NCBI GenBank assembly: GCA_920105625.2
Contig: CAKKTE020000077.1
Location: forward strand, 1,655,723-1,719,722
DNA: 64,000 nt
Direction of reading: 5' to 3'
DNA from: Clusia tigrina
Lineage: Eukaryota > Arthropoda > Insecta > Diptera > Clusiidae
The first letter of the stretch is position 1. Each line of letters starts with the position of its first letter. The notes beneath the pieces were generated by a model. The model worked only from the letters and a program-made list of their open reading frames with translations. It was not told the DNA's origin and ran no database searches. The position numbers were made by a program, and so were the translations under genes. Below, one piece after another: positions 44,582 through 56,713 of the stretch.

Positions 44582-45630
44582 TTCTCCCCCTCGTTGAACA
44601 GCGGTTCAACATTTACAGTAAACGTTGGTTGTTCGCCGGGTGTCGACAGAATATGTGATTCACTGATATTCAGTCTCTTTCGTGGTGCTGGTTTCGGTTT
44701 CCTTGTTTTGTGTGTTCGCCATGCGATTACAATTGTAATTATAATGATTCCAAGGACGCAAAGATAACTGACGGTATAATGATGAATATGATGGTAGCTT
44801 ATGTCATTGGGTTTAAGTTCTGCCAGCTGATTCTGCAATCGCGTTGTTTCTCCCAAGTTGGATATGAAATGTGTTGGCTTATTTGGTAAAGGCGTTAGAT
44901 GCTTTATCAAAATAGGTTCTGGTAGGCTCGCAAGTCGTGTATAAGCCATTTTACGCGTACTTTCGTAGATTTTGTGCCCTTGAATAAGTATTTGGCCTTC
45001 CTTGATAAAGCAGGTGTCATCAAGCCCCAAGAGTCCGGCGCCGTCTAATGATAGTTGTGAGATGTTGTTGTCACATATCACGTTGATTGAGGACATCTTG
45101 TTCACCCCATAAATCCACTGGTTTCCGTTCTGCAACTGATACCAAACGGAATCCGAACTAGCTAGGTGGAGATGACAGCTCTCGGATACTGCTAGATGAT
45201 TAAATATACCCATTTCACATCTTCCGAATTCGGCATTAGCAACATTGCCGATAAGATCCAAGGCGCCTCTTTTCTGCCGGCTGTTTGATGGTGCCGACAG
45301 AAGATTATTTTCTTTGCTCATGTCCCTCAGCCTGTGGTTGTGTAATAGACCAATTCGCTGGCAAGATTCTCTTTGGAGTAGCTGACCACAAAGTTTGTCT
45401 ACCATGAACTTCATATTTTTTATGATTCGCCATTCTTGCCTGTAGGGATCGAGGTCATAAAATATGACTAAATTCCATTCATTGGTTATTATGTTGGTGG
45501 TGCCTATGTTCTCAAAATAGAGGCCGAGTTTGTTGTTAAATTTGTCTTGCTTAATTCTTCCATCACATGGCGTTATTGCCAAGCAGAGTAGTAGACCTGT
45601 GATTAGGGTGCCTATATTACTAAGTCGACA
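44569..45630 (-). pseudogene. BEL-2 copy 1 env-like region, in frame with pol
   Basis: The last about 355 residues of a 484-residue frame (44,569-46,023) that begins in integrase. In residue numbers of that frame: a hydrophobic stretch 138-150 (signal-like), many Cys residues, a basic R-Q-K-R site at 249-252 of the furin type followed by GALDLIGNVANAEFG, then a membrane segment about 418-435 (LCVLGIIIITIVIAW) and a basic tail. This layout (signal, cleavage site, membrane anchor) is that of class-I-like envelope proteins of some insect LTR elements. There is no stop or start between integrase and this region. Called a pseudogene because the upstream pol is broken. Whether it ever made particles infectious is not shown by the sequence. 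Confidence 0.7.
44582..44592 (-). promoter_or_regulatory. BEL-2 copy 1 polypurine tract
   Basis: GAGGGGGAGAA on the minus strand, immediately before the 3' LTR start TGTTGCATTC. It overlaps the end of the env-like frame. Confidence 0.82.
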
Positions 45631-47021
45631 TTTTTTCGGCGGTGCTGCAGGCGCGGATTCCTGCTGGGCTTCGGAAGTGGTTTCTATTGGGAGTGGGGCA
45701 AGACGGTGTATCGGTCTCTTTAACGTGTTGTTCATAGTACGGATGTCTGCAACACGAACATAGCCATCTTTGCCATTATATACCTTAGTTATACATCCCA
45801 GAGACCACTGACGAACGGGTGTGTTGTCTTCCTTAATTAAGACCAGCCTTCCAAGTTCAATATTCTTCTGGGGTTGTTTCCATTTTGTTTTCTGTTGCAA
45901 TTCACTCAGGTATTCCTTAGTCCATCTGTGCCAGAATTCCTGCTTGATGCTGTTGATTAGTTGCCAGCGTTTGCCCAAAGAAACTTCGCAAGCTGCTGCC
46001 GCGGTGTCGATGGAGGCAGTCATGGGTTCTCCGATTAGGAAGTGTCCCGGAGTTAATGCCGCGAGGTCTCTGGAGTCAGTTGAAATGGGGTTGATAGGCC
46101 GCGAATTGAGTATGGCTTCGATATCAATTATGAGTGTCTCCAGTTCTTCATATGGGGAGGGACGCGGTATTGAGACTGCGTTGAAGAAGTTGTTTGGCCG
46201 ATTTGACAGCTGCCTCCCATAAGCGTCCCAAATGAGGAGCGCGGGGAGGAATGAAGTGGAAGTTGATTCCTTTGTAGTTACAGGAATTTTTTATTTTTTC
46301 TTGGCCCCCTGTCGAGAATATTGACTCGGTGAGCTCTGAAAGTTTGTTCTTGGCACCTACAAAGTTTGTGGCGTTGTCGCAATATAAGTTTCTGCAGTTG
46401 CCGCGTCTACCCATGAATCGCGTCAGAGCTCCAATGAAGGCTTCGGTAGTTAAGTCAGTTACCATTTCTAAGTGTACTGCTTTCGTAGTGAAGCAGATAA
46501 ATACCGTAGCATAGCTTTTCTGAGGACGCTTTCCTCTTAGGCGATAGTGTGTCCAGACGGGTCCCCAGAAGTCTACGCCAGAGTTGATGAATGGCCTAGC
46601 AGGTTCTACGCGATTCGCAGGTAGATTGCCCATGATTTGAGTTAGGAGTTTAGGCTTGTTTTTGTAGCATATGATGCAATTTTGCACAGTCGTTCGTGCC
46701 AGAGTTTTCCCTTTTACCGGCCAGAAACGTTGTCGTGTAGTCGCTAAAACTCCTTGTGGTCCGATATGCAGGTTTTTTCGATGAATGTCCTCCATCAAAA
46801 GTTTCGTGAATGGATGAAATGCGGGTAGTAACATCGGGTGTTTTGCATCGTATAAAATGGATGAGGCTTCTAGTCGGCCACCTACTCGAATTATGTAGTT
46901 TTCGTCGAAAAATGGTGATAAACTTAAAAGATCACTGGATTTGTGAAGTTCTTTGAAGGATTTCAGATGCTTCCACTCTGTTGCAAATGGCTCTAATTAT
47001 GATGCCCAATCCCTCTTCGAG
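45631..47021 (-). pseudogene. BEL-2 copy 1 integrase
   Basis: 46,148-46,834 encodes the HHCC end (CIICYKNKPKLLTQIMGN) and core: GVDFWGPV, TKAVHLEMVTDLTTEA, CDNATNFVGA, PPRAPHLGRLWEAAVK, with the three catalytic residues present. A frameshift near 46.15 kb separates it from the C-terminal part (LVLIKEDNTPVRQWSLG; to about 45,630). A 14-bp deletion near 46,990 relative to copy 2 disconnects it from RNase H. Confidence 0.86.
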
Positions 47022-48942
47022 TTATTCGCAGGTTAATGAGGAACCCTTCTTGTGATTAGGATTGCGACTGTGTTGAATAAAGCGTGCTACATAGGCTGTG
47101 ATCCTTTGGAGTTTAGGAAATGAGTTCCTATGGTTGATGTTGGTTATGAAGTGGTCTCCGCATGATTGGGTCACGTTCACTGTAACCGTTGTTTTTCGTT
47201 CTTCATTGCAGTCAGATTCAGGTTTGTATGGCACATACCATGTTGCTTCTGAGCTATGAAGAAATAAGGGACCATAGAACCATAACGTGCAGTTCTTCAA
47301 TTTTGATGGAGTAATTCCACGTGATAGAATGTCGGCTGGATTTTCTTTCGATCTGACGTGTCGCCATTGTTGAGATAAGCTGAGATTTTGTATGGTTGCT
47401 ATACGGTTGGCAACGAAGGTTTGATAGGATGACGATGTGGAATTGATCCATGCTAGTACAATTTCAGAGTCTGACCAGAAGAACGTAGGTGTCTCTCGCA
47501 ATTGTTGTTCTTTTTTTACTCGATTTACTAGCTCAGCCGTCAACATAGCCGCACAAAGTTCTAGTCTTGGAATAGTAGTAGACTTGACTGGTGCTACCTT
47601 GGATTTGGCGCAAAGTAGTCGTACAAGTACTACGTTGTCCTCGGTAACTGAACGAACGTAAACTGCACCGCCGTACGCCCGTTCAGAAGCATCAGCGAAG
47701 GCATGTATCTGAACAAATTTCGGCACGTGTTTCCAAAGGCATGTCTTTGTACATCAATTTTGTCCAATTCAGTTAGTTCATCTCGAAAACGGAGCCATCG
47801 TGTGTGTAGGTCCATTGGTAATGCTGCATCCCAATCTAGCTTCAATGTCCAAAGTTGCTGCAGAAATAGTTTTGCCGATACGACTACTGGTCCCATAAAC
47901 CCAAGGGGATCAAAAAGACGAGAAATGTCCGAGGATACAATCCTTTTAGTAATCCTTGTTGTATCGGAACAATTTGTTTTGACCCGGAGGCTATCATTTA
48001 CTGGAATCCATGACAATCCTAGTGTTTTAATGTGGTCGTCGGAGTCTATATCGAAGTCAAACTGCATTGCTCGATCTGCCATTGGTATCTCCTGCAGCAG
48101 TTTGTGATGATTGGCGCACCATTTTCTCAGTTTGAAGCCACCTTTGGCGAGTAGTTGCTGGAGTTGAGTTTGAGCAAAAATGGCTTCTGTTAGGCTATTG
48201 CATCCTGTCATGACATTATCTACATAGAAATCCCTTTGCAGGATTGCGGCAGCGACTGGATGGTTGATCCTTTCATCTTTGGCGAGTTGTTGCAAGCATT
48301 TTGTAGCCAAATAAGGTGCTGATGTTGTTCCATATGTTACTGTATTTAGCTTATAGAACTGAATTGGTAAAGTAGGTTCAGTTCTCCAAGCAATTAATTG
48401 AAGATTTCGATCCTGGTCGTTGATTAGGATCTGACAGTACATCTTTTCTATATCTGCGGTGAAAACGAATCTGGGCAACCGAAAGCGCAGTAATATGGTG
48501 AATAGAAGGTTCGTTGATGACTTCGCTGATGCGTCAAAACCACTCTCAATTTGCTGGTTGTGCTTGATGGCTTAAGGATACCATGATGTGGTAGGAAGTA
48601 TGATGGGGATTTTATCTCTTCTTCCTTAATGAGACTCATATGGCCAAGTTGATGATATTCGGCCATAAAGTCAGCATACATTCCTTTCAATGTGGGATCT
48701 TTGGTGAGCTTGCGTTCCAATGACGTGAATCTCCTCAATGCCAGATCTTTAGAGTGTCCTAATCTTTCAGGTTTTTGTTTGAAAGCCAGTTGTACGACAA
48801 ATCTTCCAAGTGTATTTCTTTTCACTGTTTGGCTGAAGTGCTCTTCGCACATCCTTTCCTCCTGTGTTTGTGTGGGAACCTTGTCGTCTACTTCCTCTAG
48901 TCTCCAAAATTTTTGTAGGTCGAATTCTGTATTGGTCAGCAC
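47022..48942 (-). pseudogene. BEL-2 copy 1 RT and RNase H
   Basis: RT leader FWRLEEVDDKVPTQTQ (48,448-48,942), then RT (47,630-48,478) with FTADIEKMYCQI. The catalytic box is YVDN where copy 2 has YVDD. A 45-bp deletion relative to copy 2 and a nearby frameshift lie near 48,510. RNase H (47,022-47,726): IHAFADASERAYGG, IPRLELCAAML, FFWSDSEIVLAWI, RHVRSKENPADILSRG. Three frames are needed to cover the region. Confidence 0.87.
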
Positions 48943-48950
48943 TCCGCATG

Positions 48951-49870
48951 TTAGTTCATCAAGTTAGTGGTTGTCGATTTTGCCCGCCACAATCCATCCA
49001 AAAACGGTGTTTTGTAATGTTGGCAAACCCTTTCCCAAACGAATTTGTCCGATGCTAAGGATGTCGTGATACAAATCTGCTCCCAACAGAATGTCAATAG
49101 GACCTGGAGTGTTGAATACTGGGTCTGCCAACTTAATATTGTGTGGTATTTCCCAGCTGGTCGTATTTCCCATATTTGTGGTAGGAGGAAGGCTTCGAAA
49201 TTGGCCGAGAAAGTACATATTCGGGATGCTATTTTTGTGTTGACACGCCTTTGTGACTGTTGATTGGCGTTCCCGATGCCTTTTATTGTTAACAACTCAG
49301 CCTTTCCTTTGAATCCAAGTCTATTAGCTAGTTTCACCGTGATGAGATTTAGCTGGGAGCCTGAATCTAGTAAGGCTCGACATTCGATAGTGGCTCCTGA
49401 GTGGTCGATCAATTTCACTACTGCTGTACCCAGTGCGACATACTTAGTGCGTGCAATAGCATGAGTAGCTAATACGCTGTGTTGGTCGATACTTGCAGTT
49501 GACGTCTTATCTTTCGTATGACCAGGTTGAATTCTTGAGTTATTAATATATGAAGCTGGAGAGGGTTGGGTTATGGCTCCTTCAAAGTGTAGCATAGTAT
49601 TATGCTTTTTGGAGCACTTCCGGCATCCACTTGAAACGCAGTTCGAGAGCGAGTGCACTGATTTGAGACAGTTGATGCAGAGATTATGACGTTTCACTTG
49701 TTGCAGCCGCTTGTCAGGGTTCAACTTGCCAAAGTCCTTACATGCGTAGAGAGGATGGTTACTTCCACAAAGCGGACAATTGACGGTATTTGTTGCAAGT
49801 AGTGTACTTGCTTTGCTGATTGATTTGCCTCCTAAAGCCTCTAGAGCTTGGAAGCGGGATTGCAGAAAGC
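48951..49870 (-). pseudogene. BEL-2 copy 1 gag knuckles and protease
   Basis: Knuckles CPLCGSNHPLYAC (about 49,745-49,790) and CINCLKSVHSLSNC with a following CRKC. Protease ECRALLDSGSQLNLITVKL (about 49,320-49,390), then a conserved BEL linker (ILLGADLYHDILS) in a shifted frame at 48,964-49,218. Frameshifted relative to gag at about 49,880 and again near 49.2 kb. Confidence 0.84.
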
Positions 49871-51097
49871 TTAGGAAATCCTTGAATGATTGGAGTTCCC
49901 GTTGCTTAATTGTTCATACAGTGTGTGTGAAGCCTTGTCCAACTTCCTTATACATATGAACAATAGAATTGGATCCCAGGTGCCAGTGTCAATTCCGATG
50001 TTTTGTAATCCCAATACACATTCTTGGGTTGTGTCATGGAAACGCTTTAAACTGTTGGCTCCTTCTGCTACAACATTGGGTTGGTTGACAAGTTTACTTA
50101 GCAGTGCATTTACCAGCAGCCTAGTATTTTCATACCGCTCCTTTAGAATGCTCCATGCTGTCAAGTAGTTTTCTTCTGTGGCTTCGAGGTGTTTTATCAG
50201 GCGCTCGGCTTCTCCTACTAAGTTGGACTTTACGTAGAACAATTTCTGGCAGTTCGCTATCTTCTGTTTATGGATCATTTCAATAAAGAGGTCATGAAAT
50301 TGTCTCCAATTCAAATAATTGCCATCGAATTTTTGCAAGGTTATCTTGGGCAGATTTAAGGAATTCTTTGCTACCGGTGTTGATGTAACTTCTGCGTCCC
50401 ATTCACTTAATAGCACCAGTACGGACTGTACTTCTTCTTCCAGGGTTATATATTGGTGTGTATCATAACCCACAAGAGTAGGATCAGCCTCCAATTCCCA
50501 TAGCTGATTGTTGATGTCTTCGATATGGTTCCAATGTTGTAGTATGTTGCCTTTCTTGAATGAAAGGAACTGTTTCGAGCTTTGATCCGTTTCGGCAATA
50601 ATTGAATTTAGTTGCCGCCGTAGTGTCCTTATCACTTCGGCTTGGCGTCGAATTAACCGCGTAGACTCGCTTAGTCGACGATTGGTTAATGAGTCTCGCT
50701 GCGGTTTGGTACCTGCTAAATATGCCGTGTGTCCAGTAGCACCTTGATGATCTATTGTGGCCGCAGGACGACTATCTAACTTCTGCTCATTTGAGGTTTC
50801 TGGGTGTTGAGTCAGCTCCGCGAGGCGCCTCTCAAACATATCCCGATATGTTGATGAAATAGCTGCAATTTTGGCATAATAATCGTTTTGAAAATATGCA
50901 TGGTCAAGTTTAATCCCTGCCAAAGCTCTTAATTCCGAGTCCTGTTGCTCAAAGGTTGTCCAGTATTCATCCAGTCGTCTTATGCGTTCCTCGTAATATA
51001 TGATAGTTTTACGCTGCTCGGAGTCCTTTTTGAAGTTGCTTATGAGCGCTTCGATCTGCCGCCCAATCTGCTCCTGGTGCTTCGCAGGAGTCTCCAT
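49871..51097 (-). pseudogene. BEL-2 copy 1 gag N-terminal 408 residues
   Basis: ATG at 51,097 (METPAKHQEQIG), 54 bases after the LTR edge. A helical, charged N-terminus is followed by the DUF1759-like BEL gag core (LPKITLQKFDGNYLNWRQF, NLVGEAERLIKHLEA, ERYENTRLLVNALLSKL). The frame is clean until a frameshift at its end, just before the zinc knuckles. This is the longest gag kept in the window; copy 2's gag lies beyond the window. Confidence 0.88.
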
Positions 51098-51132
51098 GTT
51101 AAGCTTCTACGATGATTGTGATCCGGTACAGG

Positions 51133-51150
51133 ATCACATCGGGGTCACCA
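51133..51150 (-). promoter_or_regulatory. BEL-2 copy 1 primer binding site, tRNA-Trp
   Basis: TGGTGACCCCGATGTGAT on the minus strand, one base from the LTR. It matches the tRNA-Trp complement (TGGTGACCCCGACGTGAT) with one mismatch. Confidence 0.85.
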
Positions 51151-51151
51151 A

Positions 51152-51671
51152 TGTTAAGAGTGGGAATTCTTTTATTCCACCTTACTTTTGCTGGGCCCTG
51201 ATGGTTACACCAGACCCTTGTTTTGTGGTTATGAAAGAGCCTAGGTGCAAAACCAAGACTAATATTGAATGAAGATACTGATGCCTATAACCAGATCTTC
51301 GATATTTGTGTGGAAAGTAGCCTAGGTACAAAACCAAAACTATTGTTGAGTGAAGGTACTAGTACATATAACCAGTCCTCCGGAATGACCAATTCAATAA
51401 AACACTCGTTGATAGATTTCAAAGAACTGATACATAGTTAATAACTTCACTTAATCTATACTATTACAATTGAACCATTATTGCTTACTTAGATATTTTA
51501 CATATAAAATAAAACATAAACAAGTAATAAAAAGGTAATGCAAAAAAACTACAATTAATGTGCACAAAGTGCTGATGCACGTGAAAATTCGGTGTCAGCG
51601 ATTTGCGCTGTCGTTGGCCGCAGTCAAGGGCGTGCATTGCAGAGGTTGTTGACTTCGCTTAGAATGCAACA
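51152..51671 (-). repeat. BEL-2 copy 1 5' LTR (full length)
   Basis: 520 bp, TGTTGCATTC...CTCTTAACA on the minus strand. This is the only complete BEL-2 LTR in the window, and it defines the truncation of the other two. Confidence 0.9.
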
Positions 51672-51962
51672 GTGGTTATGCCACTGTAATAATTTTTCAG
51701 CAGAAGAAGAAGAATTATTGAAACATTTTTTTTGAGATCTTATACCTATTTCGGACACGCCACTTGTCCTCATCAGAGATCTTTCAATGAGACGCAATTT
51801 TACCCCAAGCATTTTTTTATTATGTCTCAGAAATCAACAGCACACCAAGGAGGGTTCATAATTGGAAATTGCAACTACTGTTGTAACTTGCCTTGTCAAT
51901 AAATACGTTACAAAAATAATCTTCATATTCACAGAATTGACGACTATCGACTTACTCACATT
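51672..51962. mobile_element. Fold-back element, right piece, unit U1
   Basis: Resumes GTGGTTATGCCACTG after BEL-2 and ends GACTTACTCACATT, followed by TTATTAA as in U0. Confidence 0.7.
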
Positions 51963-52071
51963 TTATTAATTATTTTAGTTATTAGTAGTATAATATTAAG
52001 TCAAAAAACCAAACAATTTTGATTCTTCCACTTATGATTACCATGGTGCATTTACAATGAACAAATTTGAA
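51963..52071 (-). mobile_element. Element X part 2, unit U1
   Basis: Counterpart of 36,518-36,626, ending with the LINE target duplication AAATTTGAA (52,063-52,071). Confidence 0.72.
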
Positions 52072-52287
52072 CATTTTTTTTTTATTTTTAAATTTTTTAT
52101 TTCTTCCTCTATACTCGTATATTACAATCTGTAACAATAATATTAAGTAATATTTTGTGCAGGTTTGGATTGAATATGCTCTTGTTGCCAATGCCAAAAG
52201 AACTTCTTTTATTTATTTGTTTATTAAATTTTCTCTATTTATCCATCATTTTATTTATATTATAATTAATTATTTATTTTGTTATTG

Positions 52288-54896
52288 TTATGTATTTATT
52301 TTTTTAAACCTTCCTTTAAGTTCTGTAGGGGTAATTCGCTTCAATCGTCTTGGAGTTGCACCCTCCGTGTCTGCTGCACTACGCAGTTCCATGTTTTGAT
52401 GGCCTCTCAGTCGGTGTATATGTTTGGTGCTGTATTTTGTGATTGTGTCCTTGATGGCTTCAATGTGTAGGTCACGGTGTATACCCTCGTTCGGGATATA
52501 CCATTCAGCATTTGGAATTGTTCGTAGTATTCTTGACTGCATTCGTTGTATTAAATTTAAGTTTGATATGCTAGCTGTGCCCCATATCTCGATTCCATAT
52601 TTCCAGATAGGCGCTATTATTGTCTTGTATATTATTAGTTTGTTGTAGGGAGATAGTCTAGATGATCGTCCAAGTAGCCAGCTTAACTGTCGGTACTTAT
52701 TTTTTGCTTGTTAATGATGTGCTGCTTCCAAGTCAATTTTTCGTCTATGGTTATTCCATGATATTTTGCAGCAGAGAGGGTTTTTATTTTTTTGCATATA
52801 CAACTTGTACAGTTTTGTCTTTATTTATCTCTATTCCCCATAAGTCACACCATGCTACTACATTGTCCAATATATGTTGGATTGTATTTGTTGCCTTTTT
52901 TTCCTCATTGTGTGATGCCATTAAAACTGTCTCGTCTGCGAATGTTGCTATCATCGCATTGCTTTTCGTTGGAATTGGTACATCAGCTGTGAATATTAAG
53001 TATAGTAGAGGTCCTAATACGCTGCCTTGTGGTACTCCAGCTGTCATTGGTAGGATGTCTGAGCAATCCTCGTCATATTTTATGTAGAATTGTCATAATA
53101 ATTTTGTGGAAATATTCGTTTCAGTTTATATAGAAGTCCTTTGTGCAACACCTTGTCGAATGTTTTTGTAATGTCCAAGTATACAGCTACGCAGTACTTT
53201 TTGTTGTCTACACTTTCAAGGATTTTGTTTACAACCCTGTGGACCTGTTGCACAGTTGAGTGTTGTCTTTTAAATCCAAACTGATGGCTGGGTATTAAAT
53301 TTTTTGTTGTTAAGTTTGGCTCTAATCTGTCCTATAGTATCCTTTCAAATACTTTCGATAGTATTGGCAATAGACTGATAGGTCGGTAAGAAGTTGTTTT
53401 GGTGGCATCTTTTCCTGGCTTGCTGATGGCTGTTATCTGTGCAACTTTCCATAAGCGAGAGAAATACTTAGTTTTTAGCATGCACTTAAATATATTTCGG
53501 ATATATATTATAGCTATATCAGGCATTTCTTTTAGCATTTTCCCGCTTATCAGATCATATCCTGGCGCCTTTTTGTCTTTTAATTTTAAAATTTTGTTTT
53601 TGATTTATGCCACTGACGTCTTTTTTGTTTTGGATTGCGGGATATTTATTACATTGTCAAGATGAGTGGTTTGATTGTCCATTTCGCTTGTAAATATTTC
53701 AAGGAAATGTTTGGCTGGTGTGTTGGCTTTGGCTTTATTTGTTTCCGCCCTTGTACCGGTTTGTGTTTTGATAGGAGGTTTGTGTATTATTGCACCGGTG
53801 AGTTTTTTCGTAGCCTTCCAAAGAGAGTAATTTGTTGACGTGGTCGTTCCCAAGTTCAGCATATGTTTTTCTAGTTCCTTTTCTCTGTTTTTATGAAGTA
53901 AAATATTTAATTGATTTGTTGCCTTGTTTAGGTTGCGTTTATCTTCCGGATTCCTAGTGATTTGCCATGTTTTCCGGAGCTTCCTTTTCCATTTAATTAT
54001 TCCCTTGATGAACGCTGGTGTAGTGTCCATATTTGCTAACGTTAGCTTTGGTGTTGAAGCTGTGATTGCTTCGAGGACGCTATCATTGAAGTATGCGATT
54101 GCGGAATTGATTTCATTTTTTTTTTTAATCGTATATCATCTATTTTTAGTTGTTTTTCCAGTGATAGACCAAAATTATTCCAGTCAGTTTTATTGTTATA
54201 AATGCCTGAGAAAAGTCTTGCCTCTATTAATCCTAGTAATGTCATTAGGATTGGGGAGTGGTCTGAGGATAATTCTAAACATGATTTAATAGTCAGCTGT
54301 TTATGAAGAATATTTTTTGTGATGCAGAAGTCTATTAAATCTGGTTGTTTTTTTGTATCTGTTGGCCAATGGTTCACCAGTGCTAATGAATCGACCATTA
54401 CTATATCGTATAGCTTTAAGTAACTCGCGTCCTTTTGCGATTGTCAACCTTGATCCCCATAAAACATTTTTAGCGTTATAGTCACCTCCGGCTAAATAGC
54501 GATTCACCAGTTTTTTAAATAGTCAAGATATTGTTCATTTGTGTTGTTATATTTTGGTGGACAATAGACAGCAGATACTACGATTTGTCCTTTCGAGTCT
54601 TTTAGTGCTATTGTGGTTGCTTGAAGGTTTTCTTTTTTATATGCGCCAAGTTCAATGTAATTCATATTTTTTTTTATAATGATCGCCGTTCCACCGTGAG
54701 ATTTGTTGTCAGGATGATTTGTGTAATGGATGTCAAAGTTAGGGAATTTAACATATGTTTTGTCTGTAGCATGTGTTTCTGAGATTAACATCACATCTAT
54801 TGAATTATTTATTAGGAAAGTATTTAGTTCTAGTTCATGGCGCGACAGGCCATTTGCATTCCATATTGCAAAATTTATTTTATTTACTGAGTTCAT
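52288..54896 (-). pseudogene. JOC-1 ORF2, unit U1 copy
   Basis: Endonuclease starts MNSVNKINFAIWNANGL and keeps the catalytic SETHATDK. Frameshifts near 54.5 and 54.12 kb. RT pieces: HKPPIKTQTGTRAET, LLPILSKVFERIL (53,332-53,538), and QGSVLGPLLYLIFTADV with TFADETVLMA (52,784-53,047), the same FADE variant as the U0 copy. C-terminal SRILRTIPNAEWYIPNEG. Not functional. Confidence 0.87.
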
Positions 54897-55070
54897 CTAT
54901 TTTGCATACAAGCATAGTTACTATGTTCATCAGACTTCATTCGAATAGATCGTCATTGTTTGATATTATTTCATATGTACTGTTGCCTTTTATTTGATTT
55001 GGCTCCTGTGATATTGTTTCCATTTGTGCAGCTTGAGCGTATGAAATACCAGAGATGATTTTCTGGCCAT

Positions 55071-56308
55071 TTATTTTTGTATTGTGTTTGTTTCAATATT
55101 GATTTGTTCATTTGTTTCTTTCTTGCGAAGTGTAGGGTATCTCTGGACTTGTAGAGCTTTATATATCGCACATCCTCTGTAGTTTGCCGTGTGGTTTTCA
55201 CCGCAAAGTACGCATTTAATATTTACTCTATCAGCGTCGATTTTAATTGGGCACATGTTTGTCTTGTGTTTTCCAGCATATTTGACACACACCGGGTCTA
55301 TCTGGCAGTAGTTTTTTGTGTGGCCGTACTTTTGGCAATTTGTGCAATGGGGAATTGTTCTCTTTTGTCGGGGTGGCTCAAAGCTAATTTTGCAGAGTAG
55401 GATGTGAATAATGTCGTATATGCTTTTATTGTTATCTTTTATTTTCAATTCAATTGAAAATAGTGAAAGTGGTTGTTTTATTTTGGCACCATTAGCTATT
55501 TGGATGTTATGGATATTTGTCACTTCATGGCCTAGTTCGGCTAATTCGTTTTTAATGTCTTCTGTGTCGGTTGAATGGTGCATATTTTGTAATACCACTC
55601 TAAAGCCTCGCACATCTTTTGGTCGAAATGTGTAATACTTTGTCCCTTTTTGCTTTAATAATTCAATTACTTTTGTGTAGTGTGGGGATTCTTTGGGTTG
55701 AATTTTTATTTCGTTCTTGCTTAGAATTTTCATTTCGTACAATATATTTGGCATGGAATTTAGTGCTTCAGATAAGGCTTTTATATTTTCAACATTCTGA
55801 ACATATATAGGAGGCGGTTTTTGTAAACGTTGCGCAATTGGTTTTTGTATATTAATGTTCGCATTTGTCCACTTTTGTTTTGTTCTTCACTGTTGTCTTG
55901 AGAGTCCGTTTTGTCATTTACTGCTAACAGTTCGAATCTCTTTGTTGTGTTTGGAGTGATAGGCTTGCTCAGCCAATATTTTTGGAGTGATGTTTGTGTT
56001 GTGTTAAACATTTTATTTTTCGGTCTTTTGCTACTAGTATTTTGTTCATTTAACTTGTTTGGCGATTGTTTTTCGCGGTTTCGTTTTGTGTTTTTATTTT
56101 CGGTAATTTTATTACTGGTTTTAATATTTATGTTTTGTACTTGCGTATTTGTTGTTGCTGGTGTAATTGGTGTTGTTCCGATTGCCATTATTGGTGAGTT
56201 CCAGCTAAAAATCGTTCCCGTCGCAGTCACCGGTGTTACAGTTGTGGTAGAGGAGCTTTAAGTTGTTATTGTGGTTGCTGAAGTAGTAACTGGTGGATGA
56301 AACTCCAT
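55071..56308 (-). pseudogene. JOC-1 ORF1, unit U1 copy
   Basis: The best ORF1 remnant: 55,071-55,754 is open for 227 codons with the core and three knuckles, the first intact (CTNCQKYGHTKNYC), the second with Cys to Tyr (CVKYAGKH), the third intact. The N-terminal part (55,781-56,308) is interrupted by a stop near 56,260 and a frameshift near 55,790. Confidence 0.85.
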
Positions 56309-56713
56309 AGTGGGAGTCGCGCATTCTACACTCCAAGATAGGGAATTGCTGGCACCTAGTAGAGCGGGAGAGCAAGATCGTTCTCTGCTCTCTGTCACTT
56401 CGACCGGCAATTTGGAGTCGCCGTTGTTTTCGTTTCAGACGAAAGAAAAATATGCGTTTATTTTTGTTGCTGTTTTTTGTTTAAGTGTGTCAGCCTTACT
56501 CCTTATAAATTTGTGATTTGTTCTTATTTTATTCTATTTTAAAAGATGTGTCCCAGTAAGTGACCGGTAGATTCGTTCTAGTCGATCACTGCACTATAGC
56601 ACTTTTTATTTACAACTTAAGTTACTTTAACTTAATAAATTTGTATTGGAGAATTAATTTTTGCGCAGCGAGCTTAAACACGTCTGCCATGTTCAAAACT
56701 TACAATATCAAAA

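Larger units (their letters stand above)
44081..51671 (-). mobile_element. BEL-2 copy 1: BEL/Pao element with env-like region
   Basis: A 520-bp 5' LTR (51,152-51,671) and a 501-bp 3' LTR (44,081-44,581) that lacks its terminal 20 bases. tRNA-Trp primer site, gag, protease, RT, RNase H, integrase, then an env-like region before the polypurine tract. Inserted in the fold-back element. The expected target duplication is missing because a small deletion removed the LTR edge and flank, and the same scar occurs in copy 2. LTR-LTR divergence is about ten differences in 500 bp by eye. Confidence 0.92.
52072..56713 (-). mobile_element. JOC-1 LINE, unit U1 copy
   Basis: Same LINE and same insertion site as 36,627-41,293; AAATTTGAA flanks it at 52,063-52,071 and 56,714-56,722. 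It differs by scattered substitutions and a roughly 26-bp deletion near 53,092. Confidence 0.9.
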
